This document shows positions 18,370 through 26,221 of a stretch of DNA of 43,824 bases, piece by piece. The DNA is taken from positions 1-43,824 of the forward strand of contig JAUIFX010000009.1 of the NCBI GenBank assembly GCA_030429865.1. The letters are read 5' to 3'. The notes under the pieces are model-generated. The model saw only the letters and a program-made list of their open reading frames with translations. It did no database searches and had not been told where the DNA came from. This DNA is from Gammaproteobacteria bacterium. Its GTDB lineage: Bacteria; Pseudomonadota; Gammaproteobacteria; Ga0077536. The stretch's first letter is position 1, and every line of letters starts with the position of its first letter. The translations under genes and the position numbers were made by a program.

Positions 18370-18882
18370 CTAATCCTGGCCGTGGTAGTCGTAGCGCAGC
18401 AGCACGCGCGAGCCGTCGGCGAGGCCGTCGCGGAAACGCGGCCCCCAGCGGTCCCACTCGTCGGCATATTTGCGCCCGAAGACGGGTAGTACGGCGGCAT
18501 GCACGGCCGGGTCGTCGACCTGGCGGCCGGCGGCTTCGAGGTAGGGCGCCGACAGGTAGCGTTCGTCGGCGCGCGTCCATACACCGAATTCGCCGATCCA
18601 CAGCCGTGCGCGCGTGAAGCCGCGGCGCAACGCCTCGGCCCGCCAGGCCGAAGCCTGGGTACAGACGAACACCGCGCCGTCGTGGTGTACGAACCACACT
18701 TCGGCATGGCAGCGGCTGTCGCGACCGCCGGAGACGATCGGGGACAGATAGACGAGCTGGGACTTGTCGAGGGCGGCGATAGCGGCGGGCGCTGCGGCCG
18801 CGCGCGCACGCCCGGCGGGCGTCGCGGCGCTGACGAACAGGGCCATGCCACCGGTCAGGACACTGCGGCGGGTGAGCGGCAT
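18370..18882 (-). CDS. Exported hypothetical protein, flavin split-barrel-like
   Basis: A 170-residue protein starting MPLTRRSVLTGGMALF, a twin-arginine-like signal cut near ARA at about residue 28. The mature part has CHAEVWFVHHDGAVFVCT and an ending LADGSRVLLRYDYHGQD, a strand pattern like the PPOX/F420 flavin split barrel. That resemblance is by eye and moderate. ATG at 18882 has GGATCC-rich DNA upstream and only a weak ribosome site. Function unknown. The 157-base stretch between it and the convergent gene ending at 18212 holds nothing I recognise. Confidence 0.68.
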   Translation of the reverse strand: MPLTRRSVLTGGMALFVSAATPAGRARAAAAPAAIAALDKSQLVYLSPIVSGGRDSRCHAEVWFVHHDGAVFVCTQASAWRAEALRRGFTRARLWIGEFGVWTRADERYLSAPYLEAAGRQVDDPAVHAAVLPVFGRKYADEWDRWGPRFRDGLADGSRVLLRYDYHGQD

Positions 18883-19024
18883 GAGCGGATCCTCCGTGGG
18901 ACGGGAGCACCAAGAGTAAAGGAAACGCGGGCAAAGCTCAGCGGCCGCCCGCGCCCGTGCCCGGCGCCTGGCATGCTGCCGGGCAAAGACCCACAATGGC
19001 CAACCCGCGTACCAGGAAGCCGTG

Positions 19025-19459
19025 ATGTCCGCGATTGCCGCCGTGCGAACCGACTGGGCTCGACGCCCGTGGTGGATGAACCTCATGTTCTGGTTCTGCC
19101 TCTACATGAGCTTCGTCTACATGCCGTTCGACCTGTTCATCAAGCCGGTCGCGGTCGATCACGAGATCTGGTTCGGGTTCGCCCTGACCGGTTGGTGGGC
19201 CAAGGCGACCGAGCCGTTGCACTGGCTGATCTACGGTCTCGGCGCCTGGGGGTTCTGGCGCATGAAGCGCTGGATGTGGCCGTGGGCGGCGGTCTACGCG
19301 ACGCAGGTGGTGATCGCGATGCTGGTGTGGAACGTGGTCAACGAGAACGGGCGCGGCTGGGTCGGCGGGCTCGTCGCCGCGGCGCTGTTCGCGGTGCCCG
19401 CGGTGGCGCTGTGGCGCGCCCGTCCGGCCTTCGCCGAGCGGCCGGCGGTGGCGCGCTGA
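19025..19459 (+). CDS. Four-span membrane protein of unknown function
   Basis: A 144-residue protein rich in Trp, with hydrophobic spans at about residues 18-36, 48-70, 78-100 and 112-130. RRPWWMNLMFWFCLYMSF and KRWMWPWAAVYATQ are notable. I recognise no family with certainty. ATG at 19025 is chosen; a GTG three bases earlier is possible. It is divergent from the exported split-barrel-like gene across 142 bases and followed after 90 bases by the 2OG oxygenase. Confidence 0.68.
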   Translation: MSAIAAVRTDWARRPWWMNLMFWFCLYMSFVYMPFDLFIKPVAVDHEIWFGFALTGWWAKATEPLHWLIYGLGAWGFWRMKRWMWPWAAVYATQVVIAMLVWNVVNENGRGWVGGLVAAALFAVPAVALWRARPAFAERPAVAR

Positions 19460-19549
19460 TCGGTATCGGCGGCGCGGCATGCACGCCGCGCGTGACGCTG
19501 CCGCCGTGGTGGGGTATATAGCCGCCTCGCTTTGCGTCAGCCGTGCCCC

Positions 19550-20218
19550 ATGCCGCTTTCTCCACTCACCCATGGCCGCCTGCCACCGGCCGACGACGCG
19601 CTGTTCGAGCGCATCGCCTGCGCGCTCGAGGCGCGCGGCCTGGCCGTGCTACCGGCCGCTCTGCCCGAGGCCATCGCGCAGGCGCTGCTCGACGACCTCG
19701 CGGCGCGCGGCGAGAACGCGTTCGAGGACGCCGGGGTCGGCCGCGGCATCGACACTACGACGAATCCGTTCGTACGCCGCAACCGGATTGCCTGGATCGA
19801 CGAGCACGACGGTGCGACGCATGCCTGGACCGAGTGGACCACGCGCCTGCGCGGCTACCTCAACCGGCGCCTGTTCCTCGGCCTGTTCTCGTTCGAGAGT
19901 CATTACTCGCTCTACGAGCCGGGCGATTTCTACAAGCGCCACGTCGATGCCTTTCGCGGCCAGTCGAACCGGGTGCTGTCCCTCGTCACCTATCTCAACG
20001 CGGGTTGGCAACCCGACCAGGGCGGTGAGCTCGTCATCTACGAGCCGGAACCCGGGACGCCGTCGCTGCGCATCTCGCCGACCTTTGGCACGCTGGTCGT
20101 GTTCCTGAGCGAAGTCTTCGCGCACGAAGTGCTGCCGGCGGCACGCACGCGCTACGGCGTGGCCGGCTGGTTCCGCGTCAATGCCTCCATCAACGGCCAT
20201 CTCGATCCGCCGCGCTGA
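19550..20218 (+). CDS. 2-oxoglutarate/Fe(II)-dependent oxygenase, prolyl-hydroxylase-like
   Basis: A 222-residue enzyme of the SM-20/prolyl 4-hydroxylase-like group. Iron ligands are His131 and Asp133 (KRHVDAF) and His192 (FAHEVLPA); Arg201 or Arg202 in RYGVAGWFRV should bind 2-oxoglutarate. The strand QGGELVIYEPEP lies between them as in the family. Bacterial members hydroxylate prolines in translation factors such as EF-Tu, or other proteins; the substrate is not evident. ATG at 19550 is used. A TATATA at 19515-19520 lies 30 bases ahead and may be a -10 element. Confidence 0.9.
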   Translation: MPLSPLTHGRLPPADDALFERIACALEARGLAVLPAALPEAIAQALLDDLAARGENAFEDAGVGRGIDTTTNPFVRRNRIAWIDEHDGATHAWTEWTTRLRGYLNRRLFLGLFSFESHYSLYEPGDFYKRHVDAFRGQSNRVLSLVTYLNAGWQPDQGGELVIYEPEPGTPSLRISPTFGTLVVFLSEVFAHEVLPAARTRYGVAGWFRVNASINGHLDPPR

Positions 20219-20240
20219 AGCGCGGCGCCGCGAGCTCGCA

Positions 20241-20246
20241 TACACT
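20241..20246 (+). promoter_or_regulatory. Possible -10 element (TACACT) close to the histidine phosphatase start
   Basis: TACACT matches the sigma-70 -10 consensus at four of six positions including the key T1, A2 and T6. Transcription would begin near 20253, two bases before the ATG at 20255, which would give an almost leaderless mRNA. No clear -35 is visible. Confidence 0.3.
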
Positions 20247-20254
20247 ATGCGCCC

Positions 20255-20863
20255 ATGGCCCTTCTACTGATCCGCCACGGCGAGACCGATCTCAACACCG
20301 GCCGCGTCGTGCAGTTTCCCGATACGCCGCTCGGCGAAGTCGGCCTCGCGCAGGCCGAGGCGCTCGGCGCAAGCCTGCGCTCGCGCGCTCTGCGGCTGGT
20401 GGTGGCGAGCGATTACCTGCGTGCCCGCATGACCGCCGAGCGCATCGTGGCGCACACGCAGGCACCGCTGGTCGAGAGTCCGCACTGGCGCGAGCGCAAC
20501 TTCGGTGACCTGCGCGGACGTCCGTACAGCGAATTCGGTGACCTCGACATCTTCGCGCGCGATTTCCTGCCACCGGGTGGCGAGAGCTGGGCCGATTTCG
20601 ACAGCCGCGTCGATCGCGCCTGGAGCGAACTCCTCGCGCACGGCGACGACGGTGAAGGCGACATCGCCGTCGTCACGCATGGCCTCGTACTGCGCTCGTT
20701 GCTCGAACGCGTCCTCGACCTCGGCGGGCATGTCATCGAGCCGGGGATCACGGTCGCCAACACCTCGGTCACGATTGTCGACCACCTGCCCCCCTGGCGC
20801 GTGCTCGAACTGGCCGCGGTGAGCCACCTGGCGGACGGCGCGCGCGACGGCGCGGCGGTCTAG
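20255..20863 (+). CDS. Histidine phosphatase family protein (phosphoglycerate mutase-like)
   Basis: A 202-residue enzyme. RHGETDLN at residues 7-14 is the phosphohistidine motif with nucleophile His8; His142 in VVTHGLVLRSLL is the second active-site His and Glu80 or Glu110 the likely acid. Such proteins remove phosphate from small metabolites, for example alpha-ribazole phosphate, phosphoglycolate-like esters or 3-phosphoglycerate. The spacing FGDLRGRPYSEF and GGESWADFDSRV are like cobalamin or broad-specificity phosphatases, but I cannot name the substrate. It ends in a stem-loop shared with the convergent VPLPA-CTERM gene. Confidence 0.88.
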   Translation: MALLLIRHGETDLNTGRVVQFPDTPLGEVGLAQAEALGASLRSRALRLVVASDYLRARMTAERIVAHTQAPLVESPHWRERNFGDLRGRPYSEFGDLDIFARDFLPPGGESWADFDSRVDRAWSELLAHGDDGEGDIAVVTHGLVLRSLLERVLDLGGHVIEPGITVANTSVTIVDHLPPWRVLELAAVSHLADGARDGAAV

Positions 20864-20873
20864 GGAGCGGTGC

Positions 20874-20900
20874 CGCCGCGGGAGCCGGGCCCCCGCGGCG
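20874..20900. terminator. Stem-loop between convergent genes
   Basis: CGCCGCGGG at 20874-20882 pairs exactly with CCCGCGGCG at 20892-20900 across a nine-base loop. It lies 10 bases behind the phosphatase stop and 24 bases behind the convergent stop at 20924. It could end transcription from both sides; no T-run follows. Confidence 0.5.
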
Positions 20901-20923
20901 ACAGGTCTGGCGCGGTCTACTCT

Positions 20924-21535
20924 TCAGTCCGCGCGCCGGCGCAGCGCGAGCATGCCGGCGAACGCCGAGCCGAACAGCATCACGGCCGGCGGCAGCGGCA
21001 CGGCGGACACGTCGAGACTCGCTTCGCCGATCTTCAGGCCGGCCGGCAGGGCGGTGCCGAACAGGGCGTTCAGCGCGCCCGAAGCCGTCGCGGTCAGGAA
21101 CACGTTCAGGTCGGCGTCGAGGCTGAACAGGTCGACGTCGTTCAGCGCGCTGGCCGACAGCGTGCCCGCGACGTCGTCGACGACGACGACGTCACCGAAG
21201 ATGGTCGCCGCCGCCGAGTCGATGAGGAAGTTCAGCAGCAGGATGTTGTCGGTGCCGACGCCGAGGCTGAGGCCGCTGCCGTCGTGCTCGACGAGAAGGT
21301 CGCCGGTGACGTCGTCGATGCTGCCGCCCGTGATCGGAAACACCGCGGTGGGGCCGAGCGCCTCGAGGCTCGCGGTCCCGACCGGCTGCACGGCGACGCC
21401 GAGGCTGGCGAGGGCGCCGGCCGCGGTCAGTTCGACGCTCGTGGTGTTGCCGATGATCGCCGCGGCGGAAGCGCCGAGCGGCAGGGTAAGCAGTACGGAA
21501 AGCGCGCAGGCGCGCACGAATCTCGCGATTTTCAT
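20924..21535 (-). CDS. Secreted protein with VPLPA-type PEP-CTERM sorting signal
   Basis: A 203-residue exported protein. A signal peptide (MKIARFVRACALSVLLTLPL, cut after ASA near residue 24) is followed by about 150 residues of Ala, Val, Leu and Asp-rich repeats without cysteine. The last 25 residues begin VPLPPAVMLFGSAF and end RRRAD: motif, hydrophobic helix and basic tail. This is the VPLPA variant of the PEP-CTERM signal, which exosortase cleaves to place proteins on the surface or in the biofilm matrix. No exosortase gene is in the window. A GGAAGGAG ribosome site precedes the ATG. The central part is not recognised. Confidence 0.8.
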   Translation of the reverse strand: MKIARFVRACALSVLLTLPLGASAAAIIGNTTSVELTAAGALASLGVAVQPVGTASLEALGPTAVFPITGGSIDDVTGDLLVEHDGSGLSLGVGTDNILLLNFLIDSAAATIFGDVVVVDDVAGTLSASALNDVDLFSLDADLNVFLTATASGALNALFGTALPAGLKIGEASLDVSAVPLPPAVMLFGSAFAGMLALRRRAD

Positions 21536-21675
21536 ACAGTTATCTCCTTCCTGGTCACAGATTGTTGTCTTGGTTCAACGCGGCTGCGCCCCGGCGGGGG
21601 CGGAGAGCCGTCGTCAACCCGATACGTTGCAGTGCAAAACGGCGATCTGAGCGCTACGTCGGTGGTCGGTAAAAA

Positions 21676-21691
21676 TGTGATGCGGTTCACA
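21676..21691. promoter_or_regulatory. Consensus CRP-type binding site
   Basis: TGTGA-TGCGGT-TCACA is an exact match to the CRP half-sites with the right six-base spacer, and the flanking A and T extend the symmetry. The centre lies 76 bases ahead of the luciferase-like gene start at 21760 and 148 bases ahead of the VPLPA-CTERM gene start at 21535, in a 224-base divergent region. A CRP or Vfr homologue could control either or both genes. Confidence 0.6.
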
Positions 21692-21759
21692 TCCATGGCG
21701 GAAAAGGCCACGGAGCGCACGCCGATCCGTGCGCCGGGTCGCGGCGTAGACGCGCCGTC

Positions 21760-22632
21760 ATGGACGCCACTTCGAATTCCGTGACGGCGCATGACGCAGC
21801 TGTGCCACGAGCAGCCCGCGCAACGGTCGCCGTCTGCCTGACCCACCACGGTGACGCCTTGCCGCCGCCGCAGGTGGCGCGCGAGGCCGAGCGCCGTGGT
21901 ATCGACGCTTTCTACCTGCCCGAGAACAGCCACGTGCCCGTGTCGCGGCCCGGTACGCGGCGCGCCTTCGAAGGCATCGAACGCCTCGCCCGCTTCTACG
22001 ATCCGTTCGTCACGCTCGCGGCCTGCGCCGCCATGACGACGCATATCCGCCTCGGCACCGGCGTGTGCCTGCTGACCCAGCGCGAGCCGCGCGCGACCGC
22101 ACGCGTCATCGCCTCGCTGCGCGCGATGGCCGGTGAGCGCCTCGTGCTCGGGGTTGCCGGCGGGTTCATCCGCGAGGCGATGGAAAACCACGGCAGCCCG
22201 TTTCCGGCACGCTGGCGCGTGGTGCGCGAGCGAGTCGCGGCCATGCGCGAGCTGTGGGCCGAGGAAGCCGCGACGGCACCCGCACAGCGCCCGCCGGGCC
22301 GGCCCGGACCACCCATCTGGATCGGATCGAACTCGCGACAGGTGCCGGGCCGGGTCGCGGCCTATGCGGACGGCTGGATGACCCGTGAAGCGCTTTACCC
22401 GGGTGACGCGATTGCCGACCTGCGTGTGGCCTGTGCGAAGCAGGAGCGCGATATCGGCGAGATCACCGTCGCGCTGATGGCCGCGCCGCTCGAGGCCGCG
22501 GCGGCCTGCCGCGCGCTCGATGCCGGTTACCGCGAACTCGTCTACGTCGTTGGCGAGACGGACGCGGATGCCCTGCTGCGCCGCCTCGACGCCGTGGCCG
22601 TGATCGCGCGGGCCGTGCGCGAAGCACGCTGA
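21760..22632 (+). CDS. LLM-class flavin-dependent oxidoreductase
   Basis: A 290-residue bacterial-luciferase-like enzyme. After a polar leader of about 20 residues come PQVAREAERRGIDAFYLPENSH, TTHIRLGTGVCLLTQREP and ERLVLGVAGGFIREAMENHG, the strands and helices that form the flavin barrel. PGPPIWIGSN near residue 185 and AAYADGWM follow as in the family. Members use FMNH2 or F420 to oxidise a small molecule. F420 is not expected in a gammaproteobacterium, so an FMN-dependent monooxygenase is more likely, needing a reductase not present nearby. It lies beside the CRP-type site. Confidence 0.85.
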   Translation: MDATSNSVTAHDAAVPRAARATVAVCLTHHGDALPPPQVAREAERRGIDAFYLPENSHVPVSRPGTRRAFEGIERLARFYDPFVTLAACAAMTTHIRLGTGVCLLTQREPRATARVIASLRAMAGERLVLGVAGGFIREAMENHGSPFPARWRVVRERVAAMRELWAEEAATAPAQRPPGRPGPPIWIGSNSRQVPGRVAAYADGWMTREALYPGDAIADLRVACAKQERDIGEITVALMAAPLEAAAACRALDAGYRELVYVVGETDADALLRRLDAVAVIARAVREAR

Positions 22633-22642
22633 CGCCGCGGCG

Positions 22643-23803
22643 TCAGGCGAGGGCGACCGGCATTGCCAGCGGGCCGCGAAAGGCCCAGCCGCCGAACGGT
22701 ACCGGGCCTGCCAGGCGCAGGCCGGGCCAGCGCGCGAACAGCAGCGGCAGCGCGATCTCGGCGATGAGGCAGCGTGCCGCCGCGGCGCCGGCGCAGAAGT
22801 GCGGCCCGGCGCCGAACGCGATCGCCTTGGCCGTGCTCCGCGTGAGGTCGTACGCGTGCGCGCGCTCGAACACCGTCTCGTCGCGGTTGGCCGAGCTGAA
22901 CATCAGGAACACGCGGGTCTCCGGTTCAAGGTCGATCCCGGCCCAGGTATGCGGCGCGGCGATGCGGCGCGGCGACATGCCGATGGGTGAAATCCAGCGC
23001 GCGTACTCTTCGAACGCCTGCTGCCAGCTCGCCTCGCCCGCACGGACGCGTTCGAGTTGCGCGGGATGCGTGAGCAGTGCCCAGGCGGTACCGGCGATGG
23101 CATCCCGTGGCTCGTTCTGACCGCCGCTGATGGCGAGCTTGATGTTCGCGCGCACGCTCGCGAGCGGCTGCCCGGCACGCGTGAGGATGCTGAGCAGGCT
23201 GTGGTCGGGATGCTTCGCCACCGCTTCGAGGCGCGCGTCGATGGCGGCATCGATCTGCGCCGTCGCCGCATGGCAGCGCGCCTCTACCGCCGGATCGCCG
23301 GCATAATTCGCGCAGCCGTCGATCATGGCCTGCGAAACCGTGTTCATCTGCTGCGGCGTGAGGTTGACCAGTCCGGTGATCTCGCGCAGCGCGTTGGCCG
23401 ACACCGGCATCGCGTAATCGGCGACGAGATCGATCTCGCCGGCGCCATCGAGCGCGTCCAGCGTCGCGCGGGCATGCTGCTCGAAACGTGCGCGCCACGC
23501 GTCGCGTACCGTGGTCGGCGACAAGCTCGGGAACATCTGGCGGCGTTCCGCCTGGTGCGCGGCGCCGTCCTTGCGCATCATGTTCTCGCCCATCAGCACG
23601 GTCATCAGGCCGCCCGGCTGGGCGGAGGAGAAGACGGCGATGTTCTTCTCGCACACGAAGATGTCGTCGCGGCGGGTCAGGAGTACGGCGCCGAGTTCGG
23701 GCACGAACGCGATCGGCGCCTGCGCACGCATCGCGGCGAGGGCCGGGTAGGGATCGTGCCAGAAAGCCTGCGGGTCGATGGGGAACGCGGGTGGGGCGGC
23801 CAT
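22643..23803 (-). CDS. Cytochrome P450
   Basis: A 386-residue soluble P450. The haem-binding motif FGAGPHFCAG places the thiolate Cys near residue 337. The I-helix reads LAISGGQNEPRDAIAG, with GGQNEP in place of the common AGxDT oxygen-activation motif. EYAR near residue 266 may be the K-helix ExxR pair. The protein lacks a membrane anchor, as usual for bacteria; ferredoxin and reductase partners are not nearby. It begins nine bases behind the aldo/keto reductase stop, so the two form an operon. The absence of the normal acid-alcohol pair is shared by some P450 subfamilies, so it does not rule out monooxygenase activity. Substrate unknown. Confidence 0.93.
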   Translation of the reverse strand: MAAPPAFPIDPQAFWHDPYPALAAMRAQAPIAFVPELGAVLLTRRDDIFVCEKNIAVFSSAQPGGLMTVLMGENMMRKDGAAHQAERRQMFPSLSPTTVRDAWRARFEQHARATLDALDGAGEIDLVADYAMPVSANALREITGLVNLTPQQMNTVSQAMIDGCANYAGDPAVEARCHAATAQIDAAIDARLEAVAKHPDHSLLSILTRAGQPLASVRANIKLAISGGQNEPRDAIAGTAWALLTHPAQLERVRAGEASWQQAFEEYARWISPIGMSPRRIAAPHTWAGIDLEPETRVFLMFSSANRDETVFERAHAYDLTRSTAKAIAFGAGPHFCAGAAAARCLIAEIALPLLFARWPGLRLAGPVPFGGWAFRGPLAMPVALA

Positions 23804-23812
23804 GGCGCCGGC

Positions 23813-24799
23813 TCAGGCCTCGTCGCGATCGATCGACTTCATCAGCGCCGGCGGGTAGCGCTCGCCGGCGATCTTCTCCGGTGCGAACAGCGCGTCGAGG
23901 AAGGCGAGATCCCCATCGCTCAAGGTGAGCGCGGCGGCGCCGAGATTCTCGGCCAGCCAGGCGCTGTGCTTGGTGCCCGGGATCGGCGCAATCCCCGGCC
24001 CCTTGGCCAGCAGCCAGGCCAGGGCGACCTGCGCTGCTGTCGCGTCGCGTTCGGCCGCGAACGCTTCCAGGCGGCGTACGAGGGCGAGGTTGGCGCGGAA
24101 GTTCGCGCCGCGGAAGCGCGGCATGGTCGCGCGCAGGTCGCTGTCCGGCAGCGCGTCGCCGTCCGCCAGGCGCCCGGTCAGCATGGCGCGGCCGAGCGGA
24201 CTGAACGGTACGAAACCGATGCCGAGTTCGCGGCAGGCCGGCAGCACGTGGCGCTCCGGGTCGCGCGTCCACAGCGAGTATTCCGACTGAACCGCGGTGA
24301 TCGGATGCACCGCGTGGGCGCGGCGCAGGGTGGCCGCCGATATCTCCGACAGTCCCAGGCAGCGCACCTTGCCGGCCTCGACGAGGCGCGCCATCGCGCC
24401 GACCGTGTCCTCGATCGGCACCTGCGGGTCGCGCCGGTGCAGGTAGTAGAGATCGATGTGATCCGTGCCCAGGCGCGCGAGGCTTTCCTCGCAGCGCGCG
24501 GCAACACGGTCGGGGTGGCCGTCGACGCCGCGCGTGCCGTCGGCGTGGCGCACGATGCCGAACTTGGTTGCCAGAACGAACGCCTCGCGGCGAGCGGCCA
24601 GCACGCGTCCGAGCAGGTTCTCGTTGTGGCCGTTACCGTAGGCATTGGCGGTGTCGAGGAACGTCACACCGGCGTCGAGCGCGGCGTACAGGGTGCGTTC
24701 CGATTCTACCGGGTCGGCCTCGCCGTAGGACTGCGACATGCTCATGCAGCCGAGTCCGAGCACCGAGACTTCGAGCTCGCCGAGCCGCGTCCTGCGCAT
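23813..24799 (-). CDS. Aldo/keto reductase (YajO/Tas-like, AKR13-type)
   Basis: A 328-residue barrel enzyme with likely catalytic Asp49, Tyr54, Lys79 and His121 (DTANAY, TKFG, LHRRDP). [13 protein letters not shown] at the start and [14 protein letters not shown] near the C-terminus, which binds the NADPH phosphate, are typical of the AKR13/auxin-induced-protein-like group. The ATG at 24799 was chosen because the upstream in-frame stretch belongs to the DUF427 gene read in the wrong phase. A TATAGT hexamer 28 bases ahead is a likely -10. The P450 gene follows nine bases later. Members reduce aldehydes or quinones; specificity is not evident. Confidence 0.93.
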   Translation of the reverse strand: MRRTRLGELEVSVLGLGCMSMSQSYGEADPVESERTLYAALDAGVTFLDTANAYGNGHNENLLGRVLAARREAFVLATKFGIVRHADGTRGVDGHPDRVAARCEESLARLGTDHIDLYYLHRRDPQVPIEDTVGAMARLVEAGKVRCLGLSEISAATLRRAHAVHPITAVQSEYSLWTRDPERHVLPACRELGIGFVPFSPLGRAMLTGRLADGDALPDSDLRATMPRFRGANFRANLALVRRLEAFAAERDATAAQVALAWLLAKGPGIAPIPGTKHSAWLAENLGAAALTLSDGDLAFLDALFAPEKIAGERYPPALMKSIDRDEA

Positions 24800-24827
24800 G
24801 TGTACGTCCCCGCGATGACCGGCCCGC

Positions 24828-24833
24828 ACTATA
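24828..24833 (-). promoter_or_regulatory. Possible -10 element for the aldo/keto reductase-P450 operon
   Basis: Read leftward the hexamer is TATAGT, five of six matches to the sigma-70 -10 consensus, with the start codon 28 bases further on. No recognisable -35 lies at 16-18 bases, so this is a partial match only. Confidence 0.35.
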
Positions 24834-24852
24834 GCACCGCGCGCCCGGACGC

Positions 24853-25362
24853 CTACCAGTGCGTGGTGCCGGGTTCGCCCTTGAACGGGCCGACGAGGTC
24901 GCCCGTGATCCAGCCGCCGTAGAAACCGCCCGGCTGCGGCCGCACGGGTTCGCCATCGACACGGCACGCGACACGCGCGGGATAGAACGCGACATGCCCG
25001 GCAATGGCGGCGAACGGTGCGCTCGGCGCGTGGTAGGTCCAGGCCACCGGGATGGCCGGGTCGCCGGTCAGCGCGAGGTAGCTCGCCGCGCCCTTCCATT
25101 CGCAGTACGAGCTGCCGTCCACCGCGACGAGGGCAGCGAGGTCGACGTCCTCCGGCGGCAGGTAGACCGTCGGCGGGGAAGCGGTCTCGCATACGCGCCA
25201 GGCACGCGTCGTGGCCGCGAGCAGGCGGCTGCCGGCGTGTACCTCGATGCGCCGCGGCCAGCGCTCGAGGCGCGGCGGGCGCGGGTAGTCCCAGACCGAC
25301 TCCTGGTCCGCCGACGGTTGCTGTGCCCAGGGCGGGCGTTCCTGGCCCTTGTAGCGCCACAT
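24853..25362 (-). CDS. DUF427 domain protein
   Basis: A 169-residue protein of the DUF427 family. Key parts are [19 protein letters not shown], then [13 protein letters not shown] and [15 protein letters not shown], and a short C-terminal extension [20 protein letters not shown] after the core. The family is described as nucleotidyltransferase-like in fold, but its activity is unknown. ATG at 25362 is chosen because residues before it in frame are Arg/Pro-rich and unlike the family. It is divergent from the DoxX gene with 175 bases between, and it precedes the aldo/keto reductase on the same strand. Confidence 0.87.
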   Translation of the reverse strand: MWRYKGQERPPWAQQPSADQESVWDYPRPPRLERWPRRIEVHAGSRLLAATTRAWRVCETASPPTVYLPPEDVDLAALVAVDGSSYCEWKGAASYLALTGDPAIPVAWTYHAPSAPFAAIAGHVAFYPARVACRVDGEPVRPQPGGFYGGWITGDLVGPFKGEPGTTHW

Positions 25363-25537
25363 CGGTGCACTGTAGCAGCCTGGCGGCCCCGGGGCATCGT
25401 CGCGAGGCGCATGCGCGCGGGGCAGCCAGGTTGGCCGCAGGGCGCGAAAACGCGTTGTAAGGTTCGCCGCGCGCGGACGACCAAGGGGCACGGTCGCGCG
25501 GCGGCCGCCATCCAACCACTCAGGAGATACTCTCGAG

Positions 25538-26185
25538 ATGCAGTCGTTGATTCGATTCGTTCACGGGCTCGATCGCGGGCTCAAGGCGTTCACGTTCGCC
25601 GACGGGCTCGCGCCGTTGCTGCTGCGCCTGATCCTGGCGCCGGTGATGATGCAGGCGGGCTGGAACAAGCTTGCCCATTTCGAAGCGACGGCGAGCTGGT
25701 TCGGTGACAGCCTCGGCTTGCCCGCGCCGGCGCTGATGGTAACGCTCGCAGCCGGTGCCGAACTCGGCGGCGGCCTGCTGTTGCTGTTCGGTCTCGCCAC
25801 GCGCGCGGTCGCCGTGCCCCTGATGATCACCATGCTGGTTGCCATCACGACCGTGCATTGGGAGCACGGCTGGCTGGCCATCTCGGACGCCTCGAGCTGG
25901 CTCGCCAACATGCGCGTCGAAGAAGCCGCCGTGCGCAAGGCGCGCGCGATCGCGATCCTGCGCGAACACGGCGACTACGCGTGGCTGACCGAGCATGGCC
26001 CGGTCACCATTCTCAACAACGGCTTCGAGTTCGCGGCGATCTACTTCGCGATGCTGCTGGCCCTGTTCTTCTCCGGCGGCGGGCGCTACACCAGTGTCGA
26101 TTACTGGCTCGCGCGCCGCTGGCCGCCGCCGCGCGCGGGCGCAGCTGCCGCGGTAGACGCGCCCTGGTCGCGGACCGCGGCCTGA
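25538..26185 (+). CDS. DoxX family membrane protein
   Basis: A 215-residue inner-membrane protein. LLLRLILAPVMMQAGWNKLAHF at residues 28-49 and LAAGAELGGGLLLLFGLATR near 71-90 are the DoxX/SURF4-like core. Two more spans follow, with a longer than usual loop (about residues 108-160) that contains KARAIAILREHGDYAWLTEHGPVTILNNGFE. DoxX proteins belong to respiratory or stress-related membrane complexes; the exact role is unclear. A CAGGAGA ribosome site precedes the ATG at 25538. It converges on the helicase gene. Confidence 0.88.
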   Translation: MQSLIRFVHGLDRGLKAFTFADGLAPLLLRLILAPVMMQAGWNKLAHFEATASWFGDSLGLPAPALMVTLAAGAELGGGLLLLFGLATRAVAVPLMITMLVAITTVHWEHGWLAISDASSWLANMRVEEAAVRKARAIAILREHGDYAWLTEHGPVTILNNGFEFAAIYFAMLLALFFSGGGRYTSVDYWLARRWPPPRAGAAAAVDAPWSRTAA

Positions 26186-26198
26186 CCGGCAGCGCCGG

Positions 26199-26221
26199 CG
26201 GCCGCGATGCCCGCGCGGCCG
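26199..26221. terminator. Stem-loop between convergent DoxX and helicase genes
   Basis: CGGCCGC at 26199-26205 pairs exactly with GCGGCCG at 26215-26221 over a nine-base loop. It lies 13 bases behind the DoxX stop and touches the helicase stop at 26222. No T-run is present, so activity as a terminator is not assured. Confidence 0.4.

Noticed and set aside
23057-24922. A 621-codon plus-strand frame opposite the P450 and aldo/keto reductase
   Set aside because: Low-complexity Arg/Gly/His composition and full overlap with two well-supported leftward genes; a shadow frame.
23813-25519. A single continuous frame joining DUF427 DNA to the aldo/keto reductase as a 568-residue fusion
   Set aside because: The upstream part is the DUF427 gene read in the wrong phase. 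The true DUF427 frame has its own start and stop, and the reductase has its own start at 24799.
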